A stretch of 64,000 nucleotides of DNA. Origin: Azolla caroliniana (lineage: Eukaryota > Polypodiophyta). Shown here one piece after another: positions 52,215 to 62,172 of this stretch. Within the stretch, counting starts at the first letter, position 1. Every line of letters begins with the position of its first letter. The stretch covers positions 9,610,001 to 9,674,000 of the forward strand of contig JBHGNT010000009.1 of NCBI GenBank assembly GCA_043228905.1. Direction: 5' to 3'. Below the pieces are notes generated by a model. That model was not told where the DNA came from. It saw only the letters and a list, made by a program, of their open reading frames with translations, and ran no database searches. A program made the translations under genes and the position numbers.

Positions 52215-53045
52215 TTTATGTACCCGTATTTAACGTTTAAATACGTGTAGTACCTCATCATTTGTATAGTACGTACTATACCTCAATGTTGTTCAATCAG
52301 ATATCATGTACATTTGTCGAATACGGTATTTAACTTATTTATAAAAAAAACAGGTATAATACGTATTTATAAAGAAAATGTAAGTAAAACCCTAACAAAA
52401 AGCAAAAGAAAAAAAAGATTTTAGTGAAAAAGAAGCCAAAGGAAGGAAGAAAGAAGAATAGAAGAAACGACGATGAAGAAGAAGAAGAAGAAGAAGAAGA
52501 GAGAAAAGAAGACATAAACCTATCCTGAGTGTGATAATCGCAAAAGATAGAAGAAGAAGAAGAAGAAGAAGAAGAAGAAAACGAAGAAAAGAGAAACCTA
52601 TCATGAGTGTAATAATCGTAGACGATTCCTCAATCTATGAAGGCATAACTGTAAATAATTACAATTTGAAGTAGAACATCGTGATACACACTTACACTGA
52701 TTTATAGAATAAGGGAATGTTGACATCCATATTACTACAGGTATTTTAGGATGTGAAATGTTCAAATGTCTTATATGCATTTTAGGATGTAGAACTATAT
52801 TGTACATCACAAAATTGTGTAAACATAGATGTTTTTTACAATATTATAGATATTTGTTAGAAAGGTAAATAATTTTCAAATTCTAGAAGTATTTAACGTA
52901 CTATACGTAAAATATGTATTTTACGTACTTTACGTATTTAATAAGTATCTAACATATTAAGAAAACGTATTTAACGTATTTTTAAATTGAGAGGTACTAT
53001 ACGGGTATTAATACGTTAAATACGTATGGTATCCGTACCATACCT
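52215..53045. mobile_element. MITE-1: inverted-repeat insertion in Ty3-9 leader
   Basis: About 0.8 kb of AT-rich non-coding DNA between Ty3-9 gag and its PBS, bounded by inverted repeats: GTATTTAACGT...GTAGTACCTC at 52226-52256 and its reverse complement at about 52990-53028. An 18-bp perfect palindrome GTATAGTACGTACTATAC lies at 52264-52281. The interior has two GAA repeat blocks (52478-52502, 52551-52577). Exact ends, TSD and superfamily are unclear. Confidence 0.6.
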
Positions 53046-53083
53046 AATGTACCTAACAACTTTGCTCCCTACCGCCTCTTCAC

Positions 53084-53096
53084 ATCAGGTTCACCA
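53084..53096 (-). other. Ty3-9 primer binding site
   Basis: Minus strand TGGTGAACCTGAT, about eight bases from the LTR end; one base off the Ty3-8 site. Confidence 0.77.
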
Positions 53097-53104
53097 CTTA
53101 ATTT

Positions 53105-54432
53105 TGTCGTGAAAAATCCATCACTATGTGCAGATTGTGAGGCAGAACCGTCAGGGTTATGGACTAGAAGGATTTAGAGCTCACCCATACAACACAAGCA
53201 AGATTTACACATAAGACATGTAGGTGAAAGAAAACATTCGTTTATATCAAAATAATAGATTCTTTTATAATATAAGAATCGTGCTACAACAGATTGGATA
53301 TGAAAATGAGAGATAATTTTGAAAGAAAGGATTCGGCCCACCATATGAGTGGTTCAATATGAATATGAGAGATTGTTTTCCCCCAAAGAATCGAGAGAAG
53401 AGAAATAATAATAATAATAATAATAATAAGAGAAAAAAAAGAGTGCAATACATAAGCAGTTCTTTGTTGATCATGGCCCTTGATGTTTAGTTGCATGCGT
53501 CCACACATGACCTTTACTTTAGTTGCATGAGTCCACTTTTAGTTGCATGTGACATCCGTATAATTCGGCCATATGTTCCAATCATCCATAATGTTTAGCC
53601 CGTGGGTAATCCATACGTGCGTCGCGACAGAACACGCACGCGTGCGCGTCCCGACCGAGCCATGTGCACATCCACCGAACCGTGCACGCCTCCATGCGCG
53701 CGCGTCCCCTACCAAGTCGTGGACGCTTCCGTGTGAGAGCGCCCCTAATCGAGGATTACGCATGGGCCGAACATTATGGGTGATTGGATCATATGGCCGA
53801 ATTATACGGATGTCGCGACAGAACAAGCACGCGTGTGCGTCCTGACCGTGTTGTGCGCACATCCACCGAACCGTGCACGCCTCCATGCGTGCATGTCCCC
53901 TACCGAGCCGTGGACGCCTCCGTGTGAGTGTGTCCCCAACCGAGCCATGGACACTTCCGTGCGTGCACACGTCCCGACCACTACGAACGCTCAAACCGTG
54001 CAACCATCCATGCGCGGGCGGGTCCCGACCAAGCCGTGCACGCATCTACCGACCGACCCGCAATTGACCCGTGCACTACGAACGCTCAAAACAATCTACA
54101 CACTACGGATTGCTCCAAACGGCCGAACAACTCATGAAAACAGCTCATGCACTATAGACAACCCATGCACCAAGCACCCAAATTTGAAGTAGTGGGTTTG
54201 AGATATGCTTATATAATGTGGGATCTGATGTTGTCCTATCTCACAATTCTGTTTTCCTCATCTTCTCCACTTCATAGTCACATAACTTGATACTTAGTTG
54301 TTCGTTTCATATGTAGAAAAATGTGTTCGAACTCTCTTGAAGACGTCCATCTTTTTGTACTAAGCCATTTAAGCTAATCTAAAACAATTATTTCACTATT
54401 TTTTTATATCGTGTGTGAAGAACCACATGACA
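53105..54432 (-). repeat. Ty3-9 5' LTR
   Basis: Minus strand TGTCATG...TTTTTCACGACA, 1328 bp against 786 for soloLTR-2; the excess is a CpG-rich repeat block (53566-54190). Outer parts match soloLTR-2. A TATATAA-like box lies near 54212 (GCTTATATAATG reads on the plus strand). An (ATA)n run is at 53407-53428. Confidence 0.82.
53566..54190. repeat. CpG-rich tandem repeat inside Ty3-9 LTR
   Basis: A ~191-bp unit starting GTCGCGACAGAACA (53621 and 53812), containing CCACCGAACCGTGCACGCC and CGTGGACGCxTCCGTGTGAG sub-motifs which then recur in a decaying series to about 54060. Very rich in CG and GTGCAC/CATGCGCG alternation, unlike the surrounding AT-rich LTR. Open frames through it are not genes. 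Confidence 0.82.
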
Positions 54433-54653
54433 CCGGTCACACTAGATACGAAGCAGTTAAGAACTTTGCTTGTTGCATGTTCCTAGGCTGAAAAATCCTT
54501 GTGTGTCGAATCTGGTGATGCATCATTCACTCCTTGGACATAACTCCAGTACCCATGTCCGAGCAGGTATTGGTGCATCTTGTATGACCAAGATGCGTAG
54601 TTGCTTTTGTCGAGCTTCTCTGTCGGAAGAGACCTTCCCATGCTTTTGTCCAT
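54433..54653 (-). pseudogene. Copia-6 gag N-terminus
   Basis: ATG at 54653: M-G-R-S-L-P-T-E-K-L-D-K-S-N-Y-A-S-W, Y-K-M-H-Q-Y-L-L-G-H-G-Y-W-S-Y, closely like Copia-7. A TAG replaces a W position near 54485. Truncated at Ty3-9. Confidence 0.87.
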
Positions 54654-54738
54654 TTCTCTTCTATTGTTCTTGTTTGAAAGTTGGTTTTGTTTGTGTTGAA
54701 AACTCTTGTCGGCAGTAGGGGATTTTCTAACCCCCGTA

Positions 54739-54749
54739 CTCTAATACCA
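54739..54749 (-). other. Copia-6 primer binding site
   Basis: Minus strand TGGTATTAGAG following the LTR end CTTACA, a decayed Met site. Confidence 0.82.
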
Positions 54750-55138
54750 TGTAAGAATTATACTACGGAAGCTAAACACAGATCACAACTGGCTTAGCCG
54801 AATAGCAACAGAGAATGCAGAGAGTGGAATACGTGTAGTAGGTGAAAGAAAGAGACACAGAGAACAAAAACCAATTTCAAAAATGAACACTCTGTTCTAT
54901 ACAGCGAATGTGCTCATAAAGCAGTTTTATACAAGTCCTTAAAAAGGATTGACACAAGTACCATTAGTACTTGAATGCTCATAAATAAGCCCCTACACTA
55001 ACTTCCAAATATATTCCCGAATATTTGTCCAACAGCCTTCCGGCACCTGCCAATCCGGCCCAGTCGATCGGTTTCCGTTTGATCCGGTTCTCAGCTTCTT
55101 CAGCCAATCCGGCCCAAGTTGAGCTTGTTTGCTCAACG
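54750..55138 (-). repeat. Copia-6 5' LTR
   Basis: 389 bp; minus strand CGTTGAGC (TG changed to CG at the terminus) ... ATTCTTACA. Starts like the Copia-7 LTR (TTGAGC..CAAGCTCAAC) and contains CCGG-rich segments at 55030-55120. Confidence 0.82.
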
Positions 55139-55626
55139 ATAATTTTTATAAAATGGACGAAGAAAGCTTAATCATAATCTAGGAGGAATTATCAGACGAT
55201 TTTTACGCTTTGGCTCAGGTGCAAACCAATGAAGTTCGAAAACTATTGGAAGAGTTTGAGGATGATCAGCTGCAACTGACATTGGAGTTGGAAGCTTATG
55301 AGCGGGAGAGAGTTCAACTGGTGGAAAAGAAAATCATAGAAAACCAACTCGAACAGATAAATATTAGTGATGAAGAGTGACTAGAGGTGGAGCCAAAACA
55401 AGCACACACGGAGGAGGAACAACAAGAGAAACAGGCGGAGCAGCCGATGAAACAAGGACCAATGTAACAAAGGGCTAAAAATGAGGAACCGCCATGAGTA
55501 ACAGAGGAAGAAAAGTTGCTCGAAGAGAGTCAATCACAACAATAGGTAGGACGTAGGTCAGAAACCCAGCAAGACTTGACGGAGGACAAACAACCAAATA
55601 TTTTGGATATATTGGAGGAGAGCTAA
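55139..55626 (+). pseudogene. Ty3-10 extra ORF, C-terminal tail
   Basis: Reads M-D-E-E-S-L, a TAG, E-E-L-S-D-D-F, F-E-D-D-Q-L-Q-L-T-L-E-L-E-A-Y-E-R-E, I-N-I-S-D-E-E, a Q/E/P-rich stretch and N-I-L-D-I-L-E-E-S before a TAA. Each block has a counterpart in Ty3-4 in the same order (E-L-S-D-D-F, L-D-D-D-Q-L-G-T-Q-L-Q-L-E-R-Y-E, I-N-I-S-D-G-E, I-L-D-I-L-E-D-E). The frame here is continuous except for stops, so it is the better guide to the original C-terminus. Confidence 0.75.
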
Positions 55627-55639
55627 GGGCATCTGGGTC

Positions 55640-56091
55640 TGACTTGCAAGGCACTATCCCACGAGTGTGCCAATTGTTGCCCAGAGAATAAGAGCCGAAG
55701 GAATGTAGATCTAGAAGACAATCTGGAAAGAGTGTGAATATGTATACCGGATAATTAGGAGAATGAAGAATATTAGTAGATATGAAGAGATATGACGTTA
55801 AGGGATGTCGAATCCAGAAAGATGTACCAATCCGGATGGACACCATTTTGTATCAAAACCGGCTACCTATATAAGGAGTCCGAATTGTATAGTTCGAGTG
55901 TGCAAGTAATATAATTATATAATTGGGAAGATTTGTGAACTTGTCGTCTTGTGTACTTGAATGTCTTATCTTACACATGTATTAATGTGTGTTGTCAATT
56001 TGTAATTGTTATCCGGATCGACGGATTGAATACATGGATTATTACCATACCTCCGACCACACCTTTAGATTGTATTCCGGTATGGAGTACT
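55640..56091 (+). repeat. Ty3-10 3' LTR (ends approximate)
   Basis: Starts about TGACTTGCAAGG with GGCACTATCCCACGAGTGTGCC, then CCGGTT-type elements, a TATA box CCTATATAAGGAG near 55867 and TTATCCGGAT near 56010, all as in Ty3-4. The right end is set by the Copia-7 LTR start. Confidence 0.65.
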
Positions 56092-56489
56092 TGTTGAGCG
56101 GCAAGCTCAACCAGATCCAGATCGGCTGAATAAGGCTGAGCCGGATAGGTGAGTCGGTGAGCTGGAGAGCCGGTTTGCCGGATCCAGCAGTAACTGGAAG
56201 CCTAGTAGCAACCCAAACTACTAGGTAGTTAATGTCTCGTAGTTAGTGTCAGACGCTCATGTGAGCATAGTTACACCATACTTTTGTCAGTCCTCTTAGG
56301 ACTTGTATAAATAGTGTTGTTGAGCACGTTGTATGTACATATATTTTTACAAAGTTGTCGATAATAGATTTAAGTTGTTCTCCTCTCTCTCTCTATCTCT
56401 CCCCCGTACTGTGTATATTCAAGCTCTCCATTAAACCTGCGTTTTTGTTTTCGGTTTTCTATTGCTTCTGCACGCTATTCTTTTTTTCA
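56092..56489 (+). repeat. Copia-7 5' LTR
   Basis: 398 bp TGTTGAGCGGCAAGCTCAAC...TTTTTTTCA; the start contains a GTTGAGC/GCTCAAC inverted repeat. CCGGAT motifs at 56120-56190. TATAAATAG near 56305. Confidence 0.87.
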
Positions 56490-56501
56490 TGGTATCAAAG
56501 C
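56490..56501 (+). other. Copia-7 primer binding site
   Basis: TGGTATCAAAGC immediately after the LTR; one base off the Met site (G to A). Confidence 0.88.
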
Positions 56502-56581
56502 GCGAGGGTTGAAAACCTCTACAGCCGACATTAGCATCTGAAGACAAACCCTAAGACCCGGTAAGAACAGAAGGAGAAGTG

Positions 56582-57183
56582 ATGGATAGAGGAATGGCTA
56601 GCTCGCTCCCGGTGGAGAAGCTCGACAGATCCAACTACGCATCTTGGTTATACAAGATGCACCAGTACCTGCTTGGGCATGGTTACTGGAGCTATGTCGA
56701 TAGAGCTAACGACACAGCACTTGATGCGGCACACAAGGACTTCCTAGTGTGGGAACAAGCGGCAAGTAGAGTGATGTACCGCTTTACGTCCAGTGTTGGA
56801 GACCGGCTGTTGAGCCATGTCCAAGATGCCAAGACGCCAAAAGAAGCTTGGGGAAACCTGAAGAAGGTTTTCACGGCAAGCACTACGGCCCGGAAGCTGC
56901 AACTCCAACAGGAGTTGAACAATGTCTGACAGAAGGACATGTCGGTAGCCGATTACACGGCCCGAATCAAAGAGATCTGTGACTCACTTGCCTCTATCAA
57001 CGTCATTGTAGAGGAAGATGAGATGGTGCAGATCTATCTTGGGGCCTAGCATCTAAATTCGGAGCGTTTCGAACGGCGGTATGTACAAGGGAGAATACGC
57101 CGTCATTTTTCGACTTACAGTCGATGCTCCTTGTAGAAGAGAACCACACAGGTGTGTCAACAAGTGCACCCACCGATAGCTAG
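56582..57183 (+). pseudogene. Copia-7 gag
   Basis: ATG 56582: S-L-P-V-E-K-L-D-R-S-N-Y-A-S-W, Y-K-M-H-Q-Y-L-L-G-H-G-Y-W-S-Y, E-Q-A-A-S-R-V-M, T-P-K-E-A-W-G-N-L-K-K and A-R-K-L-Q-L-Q-Q-E-L-N. TGA at 56927 replaces an R position, TAG near 57047; then frameshifts into the C-terminal part. Confidence 0.88.
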
Positions 57184-57765
57184 ATGTTGTACACGGATGC
57201 GGATCGACCTCGTAAGCGTGGTGCACGAGGCGGGTTGGTTCGCAATGGTAGCGGCCGGCAAGAGCAGGACCGAAGGCACAGAGAGCGTGCCGACAGCAGT
57301 TCTGAACCCTCCACAAGCAGGGGGAGTCAAGGTGGCTCTGGAGGAAGGCAAGCAAAGGCCGACACGGAATGTTGGTACTGTGATAAAAAGGGCCATAGAG
57401 AAAGCGAGTGTTGGAAGAAGCGCGCCAATTCGGACAGATCTAGATCCGGATCCGGCAAGGCTGATAGAGAGAACCAGCAATACTCGCACTACGTAGAAGG
57501 ATCGGGAGGATCCAAAACCGGAAAAGTTGGTAAAGGGCCAGCCTTGGTGATGAAACACGAGGCTAACTCAATGAAGAAGACCACTTCCAAATCGGAGGAA
57601 GTGTGGTACGTTGATTTCGGTGCATCAAATCACATGACGAGCCAGAAAGAGTGGTTCTCCTTCTTGGAGAAATCGGAACAACCGGGAGTAATCGAAACCG
57701 GAGACAACACTCCTTACCCAATCGTGCATGGCGGAGAAGTCCCTTTGAGCCACGTCGGAAGCTGA
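57184..57765 (+). pseudogene. Copia-7 gag zinc knuckle and protease
   Basis: An R/G/S-rich stretch, the CCHC knuckle C-W-Y-C-D-K-K-G-H-R-E-S-E-C near 57371-57412, K-H-E-A-N-S-M, then V-W-Y-V-D-F-G-A-S-N-H-M-T near 57600: the retropepsin D-S-G has become D-F-G. E-T-G-D-N-T-P-Y-P-I follows. TGA at 57763. Confidence 0.87.
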
Positions 57766-58960
57766 TGAACGTATTACACGTTCCAACTATCACGAAGAAC
57801 CTAGTGTCAGTCGATCAGATCGTTGACCAGGGGATGTAGGTGCGGTTTACGCACCTTCGGTGCTTCATCGAGGAAAAGGACCAGATTATTGCGCAAGGAC
57901 GCAGAGATGGGAGGATGTTCATCCTCGACACCAATGACGCCGGCACCGCTTTGTTCGCCAAAGGACAGAAGGTTGAATCGGATATTGATCTCTGGCACAA
58001 GCATATCAGCCAAATCAATTACCAGAGGCTTCAAGACCTGCAAACGAAACAAGTTGTTTTCAGTTTGCCGAAATTCAGTGGCCAGAAGGCCCAAATATGT
58101 GAAGCCTACCAACTCGGGAAGCAACACCGGCTTCCATTCCCCACTGAACGAAACCGTAGCCATAACAAGCTTGATCTTATTCATTTGGATGTATGGGGAC
58201 CGGCACAGAACGTTAGTCTTGGCGGGAGTCGATACTTCGTCTCCTTCATCGACGACTACAGTTGGCACACCAGGATCTACCTCATTGAGCGGAAGAGCGA
58301 AGACTTCGAGTGTTTTCCGAACCTACAAAGCCTCATTGAACGGGAAATGAAGAGGAAGATCAAGTTCTTGCAGTCAGATGGCGAAAAAGAATAAATTTCC
58401 GGCCAATTCAACAGTTATCTGCAACAAAAAGGAATTCGGAGACAGCTCAGCTACAGATACACACCGGAGCAAAACGGTGTGGCCGAGAGGAAGAATCGGT
58501 CGATTATCGATGCGGCAAGGGCGATGCTGGAGGAGAAGAGCATGCCCAAATTCTACTGAGATGAGGCGGTCCGAACGGCCGTCTATATCCAAAACTGGAT
58601 CGATGACAAGGTGTCCATGCATGAGGTGTATTTCAGGCGCAAGCCGAATTTGAGACACCTTCGAATATTCGGTAGCATTGCATATGTGCATGTGTTGGAT
58701 GAGAAGCGGAGGAAGTTGGATGCAAAGTTGGAGAAATGCATCCTGGTCAGTTACTCGCATGAGCAAAAGGGGTATAAGTGTTATAACCGCTAGACGAAGC
58801 AGGTTCGAGTTAGCCGAGATGTTGAGTTTGATGAGATGGCATTATGGTATGCCTTACCGGCTCCGACTTCCGACCCCGACCCGATACCGGAGGATGAGGC
58901 TAGTGAGCCTGAACCAGTCCAGTTAGAAGACGAAAGGTTCGAGACTCTAGATGAGAGTTC
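57766..58960 (+). pseudogene. Copia-7 integrase
   Basis: L-H-V-P-T-I-T-K-N-L-V-S, W-H-K-H-I-S-Q-I-N (the second zinc histidine changed to Q), C-E-A-Y-Q-L-G-K-Q where a C is replaced, D in H-L-D-V-W-G-P-A, D in L-Q-S-D-G-E-K-E, a TAA, then T-P-E-Q-N-G-V-A-E-R-K-N-R (catalytic E), V-Y-I-Q-N and V-S-Y-S-H-E-Q-K-G-Y-K-C-Y. Stops at 58392, 58558 and 58791. Confidence 0.87.
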
Positions 58961-60211
58961 GGAATTGTTTCAGTTGAGTGGGCCGAACGAGCAACTGGTT
59001 TTGACAAAACAATCAGATGGTGAACCCGCAAGTAGTGGAGACTCTGTTGTGCTCTCCCCGCGCAAGCAACCGAGGAGACGGTTCACGCGTAAGGAAAAGG
59101 GGAAGAGGAAGATGTCGAAGCACGAGACTGGCAATGGTATGTCGGATTGGGGCGGATCCGACTCCGGAAAAGAAGAAGGAGGATCTTCGGCAACGAAGAC
59201 TGAACCGGCCAAGAAGGGCCTCAAACCGGGTAACGATAAGTTACGCCGATCTTCCCGCCAGAAGAACCCCATGAAGCGGTACGGGTACAATGAGTACATG
59301 GCGCATCACTATGCGTACATGACCAAGGTGGCGGAAGTGCGTGAGCCGGAGAGCTACGCAAAAGTGGCAAAGGACGCAAATTGGCGCACCGCTATGGAGG
59401 AAGAAATGCGGGCACTTGATGCCAACGACACCTGGGACCTAGTTGACCCTCCCCGACACTGTAAACCAATCGGATGTAAGTGGGTGTACAAGGTAAAGTA
59501 CAATGCCAATGGTTTGGTTAACCGATACAAGGCTTGGTTAGTGGCGAAGGGATACACGTAGACCCACGGAATCGACTACGACGAGACCTTCGCTCTGATA
59601 GCAAAGATGGCGACGGTTCATGTGGTGTTGGCGGTTGCTACGGCAAAGGGGGTGGCATCTTCACCAGATGGACGTGAAGAATGCATTTCTTCAAGACGAT
59701 CTTGAAGAAGAGGTCTTCATGACCCAACCCCCCGGTTTCCGATCGAAGATGAATAAGTCGGCGGTATGCCGGTTGAAGAAGTCACTTTAAGGCCTGAAGC
59801 AAGCCCCTCGAGCTTGGAATGTGAAGATCACGCACCGGTTGCGTAAGATGGGATTTGCGTCCTCCAAGTCTGACTCTTCGTTGTTCATCCGCCAAGGTCC
59901 GGATGGTCCGGTTTGCATCTTGTTGTATATTGATGATCTAGTCATCACCGGACCAGGACTCGATGAAATCAGCCGAGTCAAGTCCCAGCTGTTGGGCGCA
60001 TTTGAGATGAAGAACCTGGGGGACCTTCACTACTTCCTTGGGATCGAGGTGATCCAAACCCCCGATGGCATATTGCTCTCACAAAGACACTATGTGTTGA
60101 GTATGTTGTCCAAGTTCGGCATGACGGAATGCCGATCGATCTCCACACCCCTGGATCGGAACTAGAAGCTCTGTCCCGACTCCGGACCGACCTGCAATGT
60201 GAAGTGGTTCC
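58961..60211 (+). pseudogene. Copia-7 reverse transcriptase
   Basis: Acidic/basic linker, R-S-S-R-Q-K-N-P-M-K-R, then W-R-T-A-M-E-E-E-M-R-A-L, C-K-W-V-Y-K-V-K-Y-N, G-I-D-Y-D-E-T-F, a frameshift near 59650, [18 protein letters not shown] and L-L-Y-I-D-D-L-V-I-T (both catalytic D present, near 59925). S-I-S-T-P-L-D-R-N ends at a TAG; Ty3-11 begins at 60212. Confidence 0.88.
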
Positions 60212-60634
60212 TGTCAGGAATAGTACTAAAGCAGAGATGGAATTAGTACTAAGAAGAGCAGTACTATTAGTACTAAGAGGACGGGCCTACATAAGATTCC
60301 CGAGAGAGAGGAAGTGAGAAGAGGAGAGAGAGAAAGATAATGACAGCAGCTAATATATTATGTGAAAAAGATAAGTACAAGCGGCTAAGAGGCTTAAGAC
60401 TGCTGTTGAACCAATTTGGTTCAACATAATGCCTAGTGCCTTCTTTTATAGTGTTGTCAGGAGTAATCCTGAAACTTCTAGAATGTTCCAGAGAAATCTG
60501 GAATATACATTACTTTCTTATAATAAAGCATAAATGAAAATAATATCCTATGAATTACAATAGATGGTGTGATGGTTAAGAGCTCGACCTATATACCATA
60601 AGGTCATGGGTTCGAGTCTTGCCATATCATGACA
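60212..60634 (-). repeat. Ty3-11 3' LTR
   Basis: 423 bp; minus strand TGTCATGATATG...GTTCCTGACA-like end. An antisense tRNA-like module is at 60562-60628 (ATGGTGTGATGGTTAAGAG and GGTTCGAGTCT). It matches Ty3-5 19379-19869. Confidence 0.88.
60562..60628 (+). other. tRNA-like module in Ty3-11 LTR (antisense)
   Basis: The same module as at 19797-19865, with A-box-like GTGTGATGGTTAAGAG and B-box GGTTCGAGTCT. Differences in the middle loop show the copies have diverged while the boxes stayed. Confidence 0.65.
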
Positions 60635-60651
60635 CTATCTCCCCCTTAAAG
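60635..60651 (-). other. Ty3-11 polypurine tract
   Basis: Minus strand CTTTAAGGGGGAGATAG directly before the LTR. Confidence 0.88.
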
Positions 60652-61600
60652 ACGACGAGTGGAACGAGTCGGCGTTGATTGCGGACTGGGTTTGTCCGGA
60701 TACTTTCGGTGGAAATCGACAAGCAGATCCTGAGCATTTGCGACATGCTCGACGGGTTCCCAAGTGCGTTCGCTCGGACTATAACCAAGCCAATCGACTA
60801 AATAATAAAGTTTGTTGCGAATAAGTTTGGAATCGAGGATGGCAGCAACTTCATACTCCGGGCCGGCGTCCAACTCCAGCGGGGGCGGCGGTGGTGTAAC
60901 ACGATCGGGAATGGTGTTCTCTTTATAAGGTTCAAGAAGAGAACAATGGAAAACCGGATGTATCTGAAGCTGCGGAGGGAGATCAAGGCGGAATGTGACA
61001 TCATTAACCTTACCCGTAATACGGAAAGGACCGAGTCGTCGATAATCCAACTTGTCGCACGGTCGAGTAGTCTTGATGTGATGACGTAAGAGCCATACTC
61101 AATCTCCGATGGCAAAAGAGGAGGGAAGCCAATGACGATCCGCGTAAGTCTTCTGTGTCTGTTGAGCATGACGAAGATGAGTCGAGAGATCTGTCTAGAT
61201 CTTGCGTAGTCTCTCCAAATGATCCCCGGCACAAGGATTGGTAGGTAGCTCCGAGGTATCGATCACCGACCAGCGAGGATGAGAACCGGTATAAGCGTAG
61301 AATGGGGAGACTCGAGTCGAGGAGTGAACAACATTATTATACGCAAACTCCGCAAAGTCGAGAATCTCAGCCCAATCGTCCTGTTGATAACTCAGGAAAC
61401 ACCGGAGATATTACTCCAGCATTTGGTTTGTTCGTTCTGCCTGCCCATCGGTCTGAGGATGGTAGCCGGAGGAGAGGTTGCAAGAGACCTTGAGCATCTT
61501 GAAGAGATGCTACCAAAATTTGGAGACAAATTGCGGTCCTCGGTCACTGATGATACTGTCTGGGAGGCCATGATGCCGAAATACCTCACGCTTGACTAGG
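60652..61600 (-). pseudogene. Ty3-11 integrase C-terminus and chromodomain
   Basis: Minus strand: [16 protein letters not shown] (catalytic E), Y-A-D-R-H, D-Y-R-R-L-G-P-F-R-I-T, H-P-V-F-H-C-S-L-L-E-P, then the chromodomain Y-E-V-A-A-I-L-D-S-K, Y-L-V-D-W-L-G-Y, R-T-W-E-P. TAGs at several Q/W positions (for example near 61200 and 61095). Confidence 0.9.
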
Positions 61601-62157
61601 GCACCGGTTTCCTCGCTAGTGATGGCCTTAGTACACGGAACAAAATGTGCCATCTTCGTATATCGATCGACGACGGTTAAGATAGCATCGAACCCCTGCG
61701 AGACCGGCAGATCTGTAATAAAATCAAGACAAATAGACTGCCACGGCTTACTTGGAATCGGTAAAGGTTCCAACAAGCCATATGGATGGTGTCGTGGCAT
61801 CTTTGCTCGACAGCAAGCATCACAGGTCCGAACGTAGTCGTCGACAAAATGGCGCATGTGGGGCCACCAAAAAGATCGTTGCACTAGCTCCAACGTCTTA
61901 GTACTACCGAAATGTCCCGCCGTATGGGTGTCGTGACAATGCTGGACGATTTGAAGGCGACAGGAGCAATCAGGGACATATACGCGCTTTTTAAAGAATA
62001 ACAAACCATCATGATATTCGAATTGTCGGTAGTCAATACCTGGTTGTTGAGACTGAGAACAGGATGCCCGAGAAGTATCAATGTGCGCCAGGATGTCTTG
62101 AGCAAAACTATCCGTCTTCAAGTTTGAACGTATGTCATCGGTAATCCGTGAATCCAT
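61510..62157 (-). pseudogene. Ty3-11 integrase zinc and catalytic core
   Basis: 215 open codons: Q-H-C-H-D-T-H-T-A-G-H-F-G (H...H), C-D-A-C-C-R-A-K (C-x2-C), D in L-D-F-I-T-D-L-P, D in I-I-S-D-R-G-P-Q-F, ending at a TAG after S-K-F-W. DDE core intact except for the stop. Confidence 0.9.
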
Positions 62158-62172
62158 CGGGGTGTGAAAAAT

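Larger units (their letters stand above)
51358..54432 (-). mobile_element. Ty3-9: gypsy element 5' part
   Basis: Minus-strand 5' LTR (53105-54432), PBS, gag and a piece of protease. It is truncated at 51358 against Copia-5. MITE-1 occupies the leader. The outer LTR edge lies in Copia-6 gag, so it inserted there. Confidence 0.85.
54433..55138 (-). mobile_element. Copia-6: 5' end of a copia element
   Basis: Minus-strand 5' LTR (54750-55138), PBS and the first ~70 codons of gag, cut by Ty3-9. It inserted into the extra ORF of Ty3-10. The LTR belongs to the Copia-7 family. Confidence 0.83.
55139..56091 (+). mobile_element. Ty3-10: 3' end of the extra-ORF gypsy family
   Basis: Tail of the extra ORF followed by a 3' LTR from about 55640, on the plus strand, homologous to Ty3-4 at 18170-19060. 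The left part is cut off by Copia-6; the right is bordered by Copia-7. Confidence 0.77.
56092..60211 (+). mobile_element. Copia-7: 5' LTR to reverse transcriptase
   Basis: Plus-strand copia with 5' LTR, PBS, gag, protease, integrase and RT. It is cut in the RT by Ty3-11 at 60212; RNase H and the 3' LTR are probably outside the window. Confidence 0.9.

Noticed and set aside
53539-54192. Open frames of 168 (minus) and 138 (plus) codons
   Set aside because: Produced by a CpG-rich tandem repeat with few stop codons in any frame; repeated peptide units follow the DNA repeat.
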